A stretch of DNA of 64,000 bases from Microcebus murinus. Lineage: Eukaryota > Chordata > Mammalia > Primates > Cheirogaleidae. The position numbers and the translations under genes are program-made. The first letter of the stretch is position 1; every line of letters begins with the position of its first letter. The DNA is taken from assembly GCF_040939455.1 (NCBI RefSeq), contig NC_134109.1, positions 32,071,501 through 32,135,500 on the forward strand, given 5' to 3'. Shown in pieces: positions 22,801-33,245 of the stretch. The notes below the pieces were generated by a model. The model worked only from the letters and a program-made list of their open reading frames with translations, ran no database searches and was not told the origin of the DNA.

Positions 22801-22977
22801 CATATTGGCATTTGAGACATATTTCCACCCCTTCTTGAAGTGACCAGTAGGGAAGGGATGAAACTGGTAAGCCAAGTTGTTTGGGCAAGCTCAACAACTA
22901 CATAACACTTACCCATGGATTATTGGAAGTGACAGGGCCTACCTCTTCATCTTTGTTGTAAAGATGAAATGTGTTAG

Positions 22978-24065
22978 TGCATTAATTCAACATTATTTAC
23001 TGAGTACACACTATGTATCAGGCACTGTTCTAGGTACCTAGGGTACAACAAAGAACAAAATCGACAAAAATCTCCATCTTCATAGATCTTATGTGCTAGT
23101 ACAAGAAGACAGAGAATAAACATAATACATAAGTAATATATAGATATGCTGCATGGTATTGCGTGCCACATTAAAACATAGAGCAAGTAAGGAAATTAAG
23201 AATGTTGGATGCTGTAGACTGAATGTTTTTGTCTCCCCAAAATTCATATGTTGAGATCCTAACCCCCCAGGTGATGATATTGGGTGGTGGTGCCTTTGAG
23301 AGGTGATTAGGTCATGAGGACAGAGCACTCATGAATGGGATTATAGACTTCATAAGGAGGCCACAGAGAGCTCCCTTGACCCTCCACCATGTGAGGACAC
23401 AGCAAGGCGATGTCCACCTATGAACCAGGAAGTAGGACCTCATCAGACACCAAATCTGTCAGTACCTTGGTCTTGGATTTCCCAGCCCCCAGAATGGTGA
23501 GAAATAAATATCTGTTGTTTATAAGCCACCTAGCATATGGGATTTTATTGTAGCAGCCTGAATGGACTAAGACAGGGCTCAATTTCAAATGGTGTAGTAA
23601 TAGAAGATCTCAGTGAGAAGGTGAAACTTTAGTAAAGATGTAAGGAGGTGAAGGAGTAAGTCCCCGAGGTCCCTGAGGTAAGAGGCTTCTAACCAGGAGA
23701 AATAGCAAATGCAGAGGCCTTGAGGCAAGGGTGCAACTGGTGTTGTTCAAGGGATGAGGAAGCCCACGTAGCTGTAGATGAGTGAGGGAAGAGTGGTGCG
23801 AAGTGAGTTCAGAAGAGTAAAGACCTGGATTGTTCAGCATCTTGCAGCATCTTGCATTGTCTTGTAGGCTATCGGAAGGATTTTGGCTTTTCCTCTGAGT
23901 GAGATAAGGCTACTGGAGCATTTTGTGCAAGGGAATGACATGATCTGACTGATGTTTTAGCAGAATCTCCCTGGCTGCTGTATGGAGAATGAACAAGGAA
24001 GGAGGGGCAAGGTGAGGCACAAGGAGACCTGCCGGGGGCTGTTGCAATAATCCCATCCAGGGAAG
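22978..24065 (-). mobile_element. long L2 fragment split by an LTR
   Basis: From the L2 3' end ('ttactgagtacacactatgt') it runs into the reverse-transcriptase C-terminal part, seen as 'aatgacatgatctgactgat', 'agaatctccctggctgctgt' and 'gctgttgcaataatcccatc'. The complement of that stretch encodes the L2 'RLDYCNSLL...' region in the consensus. The LTR at 23210-23574 interrupts it. Confidence 0.8.
23210..23574 (+). mobile_element. solo LTR, ERVL-MaLR (MLT1-like)
   Basis: It starts 'tgctgtagactgaatgtttt', contains 'ccaccatgtgaggacacagc' and 'gagaaataaatatctgttg' (AATAAA polyadenylation region), and ends 'gaatggactaagaca'. No internal retroviral sequence is present. Confidence 0.85.
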
Positions 24066-24545
24066 CACATCCAGAGTGAGAGCAAAGTGCAGTGCCCAGC
24101 AGGTGCCTGATGCACGGACTCAGTCAGGACTGGCTTCGTGGGAGCCGAACACATGCACCCACTCATGCTGGCTCAAGTTAAAGTACTTGGGTCTAGGTGG
24201 TGTTAATAGGACAGAAGAGAATTTGGATTTGGGATCTGGCAAGTCTGCAAGTGAAACTCCCTCTCCGTAGGTTCAGCAGTTCTTATCTGCTCTCTCTGTG
24301 GACTGGTTGTATTTGCTTGAATAACACTGGAATGAAAAGGAGCTGTCTTCTCTAGTGTCCAAGGATGTGGTCCCCTCTCCTTTTGTCTGGTCTGACTTAG
24401 CACCATTAATTAGATAAAAGCAGTTTCTGATGGGCCCAAGTCTTAGTGTCTCAACAAGCCTTCTGTTCAGTGGCATTACTCACCAGATAAAAATGTTTCA
24501 CCTTTATATCCATGCTTCACAGTTTTTAAAGCTGGAAAATATATT
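24066..24545. other. unique sequence, nothing recognised
   Basis: No repeat or coding signal was recognised. Frames are under 70 codons. Confidence 0.5.
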
Positions 24546-24549
24546 CTAG

Positions 24550-24935
24550 GAGGCCACGAAGCATTATGGTTAAGATGTGGTTCTGGAACCCAATGAATAG
24601 AGCTAGAATCCTAGTTCAACCACTTGGAAAAGTTATTTGATTTCATCAAATATGTTTATTTTAGTAATAAATCCATACACACACATAAAATCCAAAAGGG
24701 TATATAGATAAATTAATTATCTTCCCACCCCTGTCTCAAAAGTCATCAGTCCCCACAGTGGAGTTAACCATAATGATCAGTTTCTTACTTAACCTTTTAG
24801 AGCCTCCATTTTCTCTTCCATAATATAGGAACAATGACACTTGCTCAGCCTCTCACCCAAGATTTTTATAAAGACCAAATTAAATAGCAATGTTGAAGTG
24901 CTTGATTAGTAAATTGCAGAACCTTTACAAAGGGA
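24550..24935 (+). repeat. MIR split by a short L1 fragment
   Basis: The MIR 5' half is 'attatggttaagatgtggtt' to 'ggaaaagttatttgatttc', and its 3' half is 'cttacttaaccttttagagc' to 'gtgcttgattagtaaattg'. Between them, at about 24650-24775, lies an antisense L1 3' piece ('ccaaaagggtatatagata', 'cccacccctgtctcaaa'). Confidence 0.65.
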
Positions 24936-25085
24936 AGGAGATAGTCTCTATGAGCAAGGGGCATGACTCCAACCTCCAGACTGGCTGGAGCATGTCACAC
25001 CTTTAAATGACCAGAGTCCATCAGTATGTCCTCATTGATCCCAGGTCTGGATTTTGTTTAAATAAAGCAAACTGGTTCGTGGAGT

Positions 25086-25253
25086 CACCCATAATTTTTG
25101 TTTTTTGTTTGTATTTTTATTTTTTGTTTTTATTTTTATTTTTATTTTTGCACATGCCTGTAGTCCCAGCTACTCGGGAGGCAGCAGTGTTGCTTGAGCC
25201 CAGGAGTGTGAGGTTGCTGCGAGCTAGGCTGATGCCAGCACCCATAATTTTTG
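25086..25253. mobile_element. inverted Alu right-arm fragment with perfect target duplication
   Basis: Perfect 15-bp direct repeats 'cacccataatttttg' (25086-25100 and 25239-25253) flank a 138-bp insert. The insert is a T-rich tail (the A tail of a minus-strand insertion) followed by an Alu right-arm segment in plus orientation, from 'cacatgcctgtagtcccagc' to 'gagctaggctgatgccag'. The body is therefore inverted relative to its own tail. Confidence 0.85.
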
Positions 25254-25254
25254 A

Positions 25255-25445
25255 ACTGTCAAAATCCTATCTGTCTTTCAAATCCCAACTTGGGTGTCAC
25301 CTGTTCTAAGAGGCTTCCCCTGGTTCCTTTCCCTATGTGGATTCTTTCCCACCCCAGATGTGTTCTAGGCCTCTTCAAAACCTGTAGAATCTCCTGTTTA
25401 GATCTCTCTGTGCTTTGGGAGTCCTCGTCCTTGTTTGCTGACATG
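25255..25445 (+). mobile_element. L2 fragment
   Basis: 'tctttcaaatcccaacttgg', 'gtgtcacctgttctaagagg' and 'cttcccctggttcctttcc' follow the L2 order before its 3' end. Confidence 0.6.
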
Positions 25446-25689
25446 TTGTAAGGCAGCCTGTGTAATGGACTAAACAAAGCTTGGATTCTAGCTTCACTAT
25501 CCACTGGCTGTGTGAACTGGGCAAGTGATTACACCTCTCTAATCCACAGTTTTCTCATCCACAAATTTTGGTTAATAATTTTTACTCTAAGGTGACAGTT
25601 CTTAAAATTTCTAGTCTCAGGACCCCTTTATTCTCTGAACAATTGAGGAACACAGAGTTTTAGTTTATGCAAGTTATAGCTATAATTTT

Positions 25690-26017
25690 TTTTTTTTTTT
25701 TTGAGACAGAGTCTCGCTTTCTTGCCTAGGCTAGAGTGAGTGCCGTGGCGTCAGCCTAGCTCACAGCAACCTCAAACTCCTGGGCTCAAGCGATCCTGCT
25801 GCCTCAGCCTCCCGAGTAGCTGGGACTACAGGCACGAGCCACTATGCCCGGCTGATTTTTATATTATATATATTTGTTGGCCAATTAATTTCTTTCTATT
25901 TTTATGGTAGAGACGGGGTCTCGCTCAGGCTGGTTTTGAACTCCTGACCTTGAGCAATCCGCCCGCCTCGGCCTCCCAGAGTGCTAGGATTACAGGCGTG
26001 AGCCACCGTGCCCGGCC
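25690..26017 (-). mobile_element. young dimeric Alu, near twin of the one at 9458
   Basis: The target duplication 'tataatttt' lies at 25681 and 26018. The body differs from 9458-9795 at only a handful of positions, and the two share all the private variants listed there. Confidence 0.95.
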
Positions 26018-26323
26018 TATAATTTTATTTATCCATATATTTACTATATTAGAAAGTAAAACTGAGAAATTAACACATATTTATTTGTTTAAAAATAATA
26101 GCAAACCCATTACATGTTAACATAGTTATTTTTAATTTTAAAAATGTTATTTATATTTTCTCAAACAAAAATATTTAGTGAGAAGAGTGATGTTCTTTTA
26201 TAGTTTTATAAATTTCTTTAATAAACAATAGCTGGATTCTCACATTTGTTCTCCATTTCAATCTGTTGTGACATGTACTTTGGGTTGAAGTATATGAAGA
26301 AAATCTAACCTCATACAAATTTG

Positions 26324-27010
26324 TCATTGAAAAAGGGAGGAGTATTTTTGTAGACTTTTCAAATTATTGTAGATATTCTTTTTTGACACTATACCAAAAT
26401 CAAGTGGTAGTTTCTTAGAAGTCAGTTGCCATGTGAAATCTGAAAATATGTCAAGAAACTTTCCATACTCTGTTACAATATAATCCATGGGTCTATCTTG
26501 CACTTTAAGTGGATCTTTCACCCACACATGACTTTGTAACTTTGTGCATTAGCCATTTGGAAATATCTTCCAAAAGTTGACATATTTCATTATCAACCTA
26601 GAAAACTCACATGGCTAATATCACCGCCAATCTCGTTAGAAGTCTGTAAGTACCAGGAAGCTGTCAAGCTCACAGTAGCGGATATAAGTTCCCCCAAATT
26701 CCAATTTTCATTTGAAAACTTAAATTTTATCATTGGCAACAAACACTATCGGTTGTTTTCCTGGAAGTGGCAACCTCACTTTGTTTACTTTTGAGAAAAT
26801 GTCTATCAGGTATCCAAATCTGAATAACCATGGTTTCTCTGTCAGGCATTCTTTCAAGTAAAAATGATTTCCATGAAAAAAGTGGCTAATTCAGCTCGCA
26901 ACCCACACGATCGTGCAAATACTTTTCCTTGAGACAACTATTCTACTTGGGATATGATGGAAGTGCTCTCTGGGTACTTCCCATTTTGTCATACAGAAAA
27001 GTAAACAAAA
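26324..27010 (-). pseudogene. hAT-Charlie transposase remnant
   Basis: Read on the minus strand from 27010 to 26324, it gives pieces in the order expected of a Charlie transposase C-terminal half: 'LTEKPWLFRFGYLIDIFSKV', 'NKVRLPLPGKQPIVFVANDK', then 'MWVKDPLKVQDRPMDYIV'. This region precedes the hAT dimerisation domain. Stops and frameshifts separate the pieces. Family knowledge: domesticated relatives include the ZBED and SCAND3 genes, but this copy is plainly dead. Confidence 0.75.
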
Positions 27011-27169
27011 TGTACTCAGATCGAGATTTAATAAGATTTATAATTTTTTACTGCTTTGTCAAGAACATTCTTAAGCGAAACTGAAAACTTTTCTGCAAAT
27101 GTGTAGTGGGGAAGACAGTGTAGCGCTGCTGTCTTGATCTGTGCTGAGTCACCAGCAGCCTTACCCACC

Positions 27170-27531
27170 GTCTTCGTCTGTTTCGTGATGCTACAACAGA
27201 ATACTTGCAGACAGGGTAATTTATAAAGAAAAGAAATTTATTTCTTACAGTTCTGGAGGCTGGGAAGTCCAAGGCTGACGGGTCATATCTGGTGAGGACC
27301 TTTTTGCTGTGTCATCTCATGAGGCAAGGCAGAACGGCAAGAGACAGAGGAAGGGGACCAGACCCATCCTTTCTTCAGGCGCCCACTCCCATGATAACTA
27401 ACCCACTCTCACCATAAAGGCATTAGTCTGCCCTCATGACCTAACCACCTTTCAAAGGTCCCGCCTCTCAATACCATCACAATGGCTTAAATTTTGACAT
27501 GAGTTTTGGAAGGGACATTCAACCTGTAGCA
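27170..27531 (-). mobile_element. solo LTR, ERVL-MaLR (MLT1-like)
   Basis: In reverse complement it starts 'tgctacaggttgaatgtccc', carries 'gtaagaaataaatttctttt' and ends 'gtagcatcacgaaacagac'. It lies inside the Charlie element. Confidence 0.8.
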
Positions 27532-27829
27532 CCTACCATTGCTTTTGCACCATCATGCAAATGTCAACATGATGAAAAAGTCAAATAAACCTTAGCATTA
27601 TAATGAAAATAGTTTTGACTTGGTGGATCCCCTGAAAGGATCTTGGGGACCCCTAGAGTTGCTAATCCATACTTTGAGAATCAGTGCTATAGAGATGTGA
27701 GAATTAGATAAAATTATATACATAAAGCAATTTGCTTGGCACCTAGAACATTCTAAGTGCTTAATAAATTCTAGAAACTCTATTATTCATTGAGAGACAT
27801 GTTTTATCTCTCAATGACCTCTGTGTCCT

Positions 27830-27965
27830 CATTCTATGTTGCCCAGACTGCCTTTGTAGAATGAACTTCACTGGATTATACTTATCTATGAGCTTCTCAA
27901 GGGCTTATATCCATAACCCAGAGGGCTGCCTAGTGTCCAGCTCATTTAAATGAATAAATGAGCTA
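27830..27965 (+). mobile_element. L2 3'-end fragment
   Basis: 'atgagcttctcaagggctta', 'ctgcctagtgtccagctcat' and 'aatgaataaatgagc' follow the L2 3' order. Confidence 0.6.
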
Positions 27966-28104
27966 GTCAAGACAATTGTGCCAATTTCCATCTTATAGAT
28001 AAAAACTGTTTAACGTCTGAGACCAAGTGACTTTTCGGCTTGCGTCCGACCTGTACTTACAAGGTCAATGCTGTGTGTTGGGGTGAGGGAGGGTTAGGCA
28101 CCAA

Positions 28105-28990
28105 AGGTAAGGGTTATTGATTCTTTCAATCCACGGACATTATATATCATCTTTCCATTTATTTAAGTCTTTAATTTCTCTCAACAATGTGCTATAGCTT
28201 TTAGCAGATCTTGGATGTCTTTAATCTAAATTATTCCTATGTATTTTATGTTATTTTCAAGGGGTTGAAAGAATCAACACTGTAAACATGTCTATGTTCC
28301 TCTGATTCAGTACAATGGATTCAATGCAATCCTAGTCAAAATCCCATTAAGACAAGCTGATTCTAAAATTTACACAGCTAGCCATGGTGGTTCACTCCTA
28401 TAATCCCAGCACTTTGGGAGGGTGAGGTGGGAGGATCGCTTGAGACCAGATTGGAGACCAGTCTGGGCAACATAGTGAGAATCCATCTCTACAAAAAAAA
28501 AAAAAAAAATTAGCCAGTGTAGGGGTGCACACCTCTGGTTCCAGCTACTCAGGAGGGTGAGGCAAGAGGATGAGCTTGAGCCCAGGAGTTCGAGGTAACA
28601 GTGAGCTGTGACTGTGTACTGCAGTCCAGTTTGGGTGACAGAGTGAGACCCCATCTAAAAAAAATTATATAGAAATGCAAAGGATCTAGAATAGCTAAAA
28701 TAATCTTGAAAAAAGAAAAGTAGTAGGAGCACACTACCCGATTTGAAGACTTTCAATAAAACGATGCTAACCAAGACAGTGTGGTCTTGGCAAAGGATAA
28801 ATGGTGACACCAATGGGATGGAGAGTCAAAAACAATCACATGAAATATAATCCATTGAAAATTAGTTCAAAAATTTTTTACACACCTATACATAAAATCC
28901 AAAACTCTAAAGCTTCTAAAGGAAAACACAGAGAATATCTTCACAAGTGTGGAGTAGGCCCAGTTTTTAAGGCAGGCCACAGAAAGCAGT
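28105..28990 (+). mobile_element. L1 fragment with 5' inversion
   Basis: 28105-28255 is antisense L1 ORF2 ('ctttccatttatttaagtct', 'cctatgtattttatgttatt'). From about 28258 the L1 is in sense ('ggttgaaagaatcaacactg', 'attcaatgcaatcctagtca', then 28670-28990 'aatcttgaaaaaagaaaag', 'caaaggataaatggtgaca'). The two parts meet at the same point of ORF2, as expected from twin priming. An Alu interrupts the sense part. Confidence 0.75.
28379..28664 (+). mobile_element. old dimeric Alu (AluJ-like)
   Basis: 'tagccatggtggttcactcc' to 'gagaccccatctaaaaaaa', with the older 'cagcactttgggaggg' form rather than the young 'tagcactctgggagg'. It sits in the L1. Confidence 0.9.
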
Positions 28991-29242
28991 AAGTATAAAA
29001 GTAAACTTCCCTCTCCTCCTAGGTGGGTCCTGAGACTCCCTCTGTAGCTAGCAGCCTCTTCTGCACTTGGGGGCTACACTCTCCTCCGATGCCCACGCAA
29101 AGCCCCCAGCCCTGCACTCCTGTCACCATCCCTGCACTCCCTGTCACCATGCATTCCCCCAAACCAAGGGTCTTTGGATGGCAATTTGCATGACTTGTTG
29201 CCATGATTTATTCAACATTTCCCTTTGAAGTATCTCTGTTTT
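28991..29242. other. unclassified unique sequence
   Basis: Contains a short imperfect direct repeat of 'ccctgcactcc...tgtcaccat' near 29112-29150. No gene or repeat family was recognised. Confidence 0.4.
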
Positions 29243-29566
29243 TTTCTTTTTCTTTTTTTTTTTTGAGACAGGTCTCACACTGCTCACTCTGTTGCCCAGG
29301 CTGGAGTGCAGTGGCATTATCATAGCTCGCTGTAAACTTGTACACCTGGGATCAAGCGATCCTCCTACCTCAGTCTCCCAAGTAGCTGGGACTATGGTGT
29401 ATGCCACCACACCCAGCTATTTATAATTTTCTAAAATCTTTTAAAATATTTTAGAGATGAAGTCTCAATATGTTGCCTAGGCTGGTCTCAAACTCCTGGG
29501 CCTCAAGCAATCCTCCCGTTTCCCAAAGTGCTAGTATTATAGGCATGACCCACCATGCCCAGCCTA
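29243..29566 (-). mobile_element. old dimeric Alu (AluJ-like)
   Basis: T-rich tail, then 'gagacaggtctcacactgct', then 'gttgcccaggctggagtgca', ending in 'cccaccatgcccagcc'. Confidence 0.9.
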
Positions 29567-29779
29567 CTCTTTTTTTTACTTAAGTCTCATCCTACCTACT
29601 TCAGCCATGTCCTAAACAATCACTGCTGTGAAATTCCTAGTTTGATAGGCTTACCATTTTTCTCCATTACATATCAGAAAAATCCCTAACTGTCAACAAT
29701 TTTTAAAACATGTGACAACCTACAATGATTTCACGTAACTGCACTTTGGGTTGCTACATGTTCTTGGGAGTATGTGTGA

Positions 29780-29995
29780 GCGTGTATGTGTGTGTGAGTG
29801 CAGGTGTAAGTGCGTGCAGGGCTGTGTGCATGTGTGAGTGGTGAGTGTGTATGTGTGTGTGAGTGCAGGTGTAAGTGCGTGCAGGGCTGTGTGCATGTGT
29901 GAGTGGTGAGTGTGGATGTGTGTGTGAGTGCAGGTGTAAGTGCGTGCAGAGCTGTGTGGATGTGTGAGTGGTGAGCGGGTATGTGTGTATGAATA
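29780..29995 (+). repeat. TG-rich minisatellite, 65-bp period, just over three copies
   Basis: The anchor 'caggtgtaagtgcgtgcag' recurs starting at 29801, 29866 and 29931, an exact 65-bp period. The copies differ at a few bases. Two long minus-strand frames (167 and 172 codons) are His/Thr-rich translations of this repeat, not genes. Confidence 0.9.
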
Positions 29996-29999
29996 TGTG

Positions 30000-30419
30000 A
30001 GGGTGTGTGCCTGAGTGCGTGGTGTGTGAGTGTGGTGTAGAATGGGGCTGGAGAAAGACTGGGCTGTCTACATAATGACAAGTCCTGGTGCGGGTGACCC
30101 CACTTCTCAGCAAGGAGCCACACCTGCCAGGAATCAGGCAGGGCAGAGGACAGGCACATGGGGCAGAGGCCCCCCAGGCATTTCCCTGCTGTTGCCCACA
30201 GAGCCTCAGAGGAGGGAAGGCTCTCCTTGGCCAAGGGAGCACCTGGTTACAGCCTGGCATCCTAGTAACCATCGCCAGGGACTGGGAGTACTTCTGGGAA
30301 CAGCAGGAGCCAGCAGGCGGGGCAGATCCTTCGTTGCTATATTTACAGGCCTGGATTTAGCAGAGGACCTTGAGATGAGGGACTGAACTCCCAAATTTTC
30401 AAAGCATCCATCCCCCCGG
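30000..30419. other. unique sequence, nothing recognised
   Basis: GC-richer unique DNA. The open frames (118 and 90 codons on plus) have no recognisable domain and overlap one another in different frames. Confidence 0.45.
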
Positions 30420-30575
30420 CAACCTTGCACAAGGGATATTTTTATAGGAGCTCAGAGAGGCTAAGGAAGTTGCTCAAGGTCACATAGCTAGGCCATTCAG
30501 AGCTAGAGCAGGACCCAGGTCTTCCGGTTCTAAGGTCAAGGGCTTTCCCAATACAACACAGGCAGCACAGCACCC
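30420..30575 (-). repeat. MIR SINE
   Basis: 'gctcagagaggctaaggaag', 'ttgctcaaggtcacatagct' and 'agagcaggacccaggtcttc' are the reverse complement of MIR. Confidence 0.8.
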
Positions 30576-31049
30576 CCAAAAGCACTGTACCAGCCACCGC
30601 ATGGACGTGAGAACCCAGGCAGGCGTGCCAAGTGCCACCTGATTTCATGGGGTGTTTTCATGGATCTGGCCCTGTGCCAGCGGCCAGGAAACAGCTGGCC
30701 TCTCAGACAAGAAGACCCAGGAGTAGGAGTGACATTCCACATAGCACCTGGCATGCAAAGGCACTGACCAAACAGAACTGACTTCAGCTTGAGGGACCGG
30801 GGCAGGGTCTCAGAGGTCCTGGTGAGGATCCCTGGGGAGGGGCAGGAATGGGGGGACCTGAGTGGGAAGGGCGTATGCTCAGGACTGTGGCTACTGAGCA
30901 CACACTCATGCTGCCAATATTGAAGCATTCCAATATTTAAATAATTCTAGCACATTCTTGCTGCATGTCAGCCTCGCCCAAAAGGATCCCTATGTTTTCA
31001 TTCTCCTCAGAGGTAGAAGATGAGGAAGTTCCTCTGTCTGTCCCTTCTT
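30576..31049. other. unique sequence, nothing recognised
   Basis: No repeat was recognised. A 130-codon minus-strand frame (30536-30928) overlaps the MIR edge and shows no domain. Confidence 0.45.
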
Positions 31050-31160
31050 CTGTCCCTCCCTTGTTTGCATTATATACTGGGCCCTTTGGTGCCAGGCAAA
31101 ATACTGGCAATTAAAGATATGAAGATAATAAAATTCAGGGCCCTGCCTGCTCCCAAGGCC
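31050..31160 (-). mobile_element. L2 3'-end fragment
   Basis: 'gggccctttggtgccaggca', 'aaagatatgaagataataaa' and 'cagggccctgcctgctccc' resemble the reverse L2 3' region. Diverged. Confidence 0.5.
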
Positions 31161-31910
31161 TACTTCCCTACAAGATATTCTCCCAGGAGTCTGGCACCAG
31201 TGCTAGGCTGTAGAGGTGCGGGTGTAGTACTATCAAGGGGCAGTGCACTCTGAGTGCCTGGGACGTGTCACCTCATGGTGTCGCATGTCACCTCGTGGAG
31301 TCCAGGGCAGACCCACTATGCACAGAGAGTACTGAGACCCAGTCCTAAATGCAGGCCTCCCACTGTCTCATCCAGGCCTCACAGTGGCTAATAGATCTAC
31401 TACTGCAGCCAAGGAGGCTTCACATTAAAGAGAGTGGAATAAACCCTCCTGCAAGCAGGGCCATCAGCAACTAGCTATTTGGAAGGCCCCAGACTTCCAC
31501 ATAAGGACCAGCCTCCTCTTGCTAAGTGCTTCTCAAACTGCAGCAAACACAGGATCGCTCTAGATTTATTTTAGCATGTGACAGAGACAAATGACAACCC
31601 ATCAACCAGGGACTTCACACCACTCTCCATGGCACCCCAAGGGACAAGGGGGGTCCACTTTGGGTCCCTTCTGCTCAGAACTCAGAGTCCTTGGGGAGAG
31701 AGATAGAATGACAACCTCACCAAGGCAGCGTGCAAGGGGAGAGAGATTCCCTCTAAAAGTCAAGTCTGGGTGCTGCTTTCTAAAGAAGGGCAAGATACAA
31801 GCTGGACTGACGAATGATAAGAAAAGTCTCCACTGCTTTAGGAGGAAAGTTGGGGAGCTGGGCAGAGCATACACTCGGGGGCCAAAGGGACCTGGATTAA
31901 GACGCTAGCC
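31161..31910. other. unique sequence, nothing recognised
   Basis: No repeat or gene was recognised. Overlapping frames of 105 codons (plus) and 90 codons (minus) at 31591-31908 mirror each other and lack recognisable motifs. Confidence 0.45.
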
Positions 31911-31913
31911 CTG

Positions 31914-32250
<337 letters not shown>

Positions 32251-32329
32251 GACCCAGCCCTGCATGTCTGGCTCTGGAACTGTGGACATCTCCCAATTAC
32301 AACCTCACTAGACTTCCGCTTGCCCCTAG

Positions 32330-32500
32330 GAAAAGCCCCACATTCTTTCAAGGCTCAGCATGATCTGTCCCCGGACACATGGCCTGGACCTGAGCCATTC
32401 CTTCTCTCTACACAGCCTTCCTTGCCCTTCTTCTCTGTAGTCAACACCTCCCCAGTCTTCAGACCTCACCCAAGGCCTCGCCTGCCTGGGTGCCTGGATA
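32330..32500 (+). mobile_element. L2 fragment
   Basis: 'ttcaaggctcagcatgatct', 'gtccccggacacatggcctg' and 'cacctccccagtcttcagac' fit the L2 segment just after the reverse transcriptase. Confidence 0.55.
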
Positions 32501-32504
32501 TATC

Positions 32505-33245
32505 CATGTGGAGAGAGAGATTGATTTTCATTTTAAGGCATTGGCTCATGAGGTTGTGGGGGCTGACAAGTCCCAAATCCTTAGAGCAGGCTGACTGGCT
32601 AGAGATTTAGGTGCAAGCTGAAGCTGCTGTCCCCCAGTTGAAAATCTTCCCCGGGGCAGCAGGCTGGAAACTCAGGCAGGGTTTCTATCTTCCAGTCTTT
32701 TTTTTTTTTTTTTTTTTTGAGACAGAGTTTCATTCTGTTGCCTGGGCTACAGTGCCACGGTGTCAGCCTCGCTCACAGCAACCTCAGACTCCTGGGCTCA
32801 GGCGATCCTCCGAGTAGCTGGGACTACAGGCATACGCCACCATGCCCGGCTAATTTTTTCTATATGATTTTAGTTGGCCAATTAATTTCTTTGTATTTTT
32901 AGTAGAGCCGGGGTCTCACTCTTGCTCAGGCTGGTTTCGAACTCCTGACCTCAAGTGATCCTCCTGCCTCGGCCTCCCAGAATGCTAGGATTACAGGCGT
33001 GAGCCACCATGCCCGGCCTATCTTCCAGTCTTGAGGCAGAATTTCTTCTTCTGAAACCTCAGCTCTGAAGCCCTTCAACTGATTAGATTGAGGCCACCCA
33101 CATTATGGAGAGCAATCTGCTTTCCTTAAGTCTGATTGTAAATGTTAATTGCACATAAAAGAATACCTCCACTGCAGCATCTAGGCCTGTATTTGACCAA
33201 GCACCTGGCTGTGTAGCCTGGCCCAGCTGACAGGTAAAATTAACC
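32505..33245 (-). repeat. old repeat, same family as 50895-51433 (name not assigned)
   Basis: In reverse complement it carries '...tttggtcaaatacaggcc', 'ataatgtgggtggcctcaat' and 'ctaatcagttgaagggcttc', which parallel the plus-strand copy at 50895. An Alu interrupts it at 32700-33018. Confidence 0.6.
32700..33018 (-). mobile_element. dimeric Alu
   Basis: The perfect target duplication 'tatcttccagtctt' lies at 32686-32699 and 33019-33032. A short deletion removes part of the right-arm region before 'cgagtagctgggactacagg'. Confidence 0.96.

Larger units (their letters stand above)
25596..27686. mobile_element. hAT-Charlie element (MER1/Charlie3-like)
   Basis: The left end is 'cagttcttaaaatttctag' followed by 'tctcaggacccctttattct' and 'gttttagtttatgcaagtta'. 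The right end is 'gaaaatagttttgacttggt', 'ggatcttggggacccctaga' and 'actttgagaatcagtg'. These match the MER1 termini. The interior is longer than MER1 and holds a transposase remnant, so it derives from an autonomous copy. It is itself interrupted by an Alu and an MLT1 LTR. Confidence 0.85.
25450..27780 (+). repeat. MIR split by a DNA transposon
   Basis: The 5' half is 25450-25595 ('tccactggctgtgtgaactg', 'ggcaagtgattacacctctc', 'agttttctcatccacaaat'). The 3' half is 27687-27780 ('atgtgagaattagataaaat', 'aatttgcttggcacctagaa', 'aagtgcttaataaattctag'). Both halves are needed to complete the MIR, so it predates the Charlie element between them. Confidence 0.8.

Noticed and set aside
29780..29995. 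CRISPR-like periodicity
   Set aside because: The 65-bp units are contiguous with no unique spacers. It is a vertebrate minisatellite.
29731..30272. Two long minus-strand open frames (167 and 172 codons)
   Set aside because: Both are His/Thr-rich translations of the TG minisatellite in different frames. Repeat DNA without stops, not a protein.
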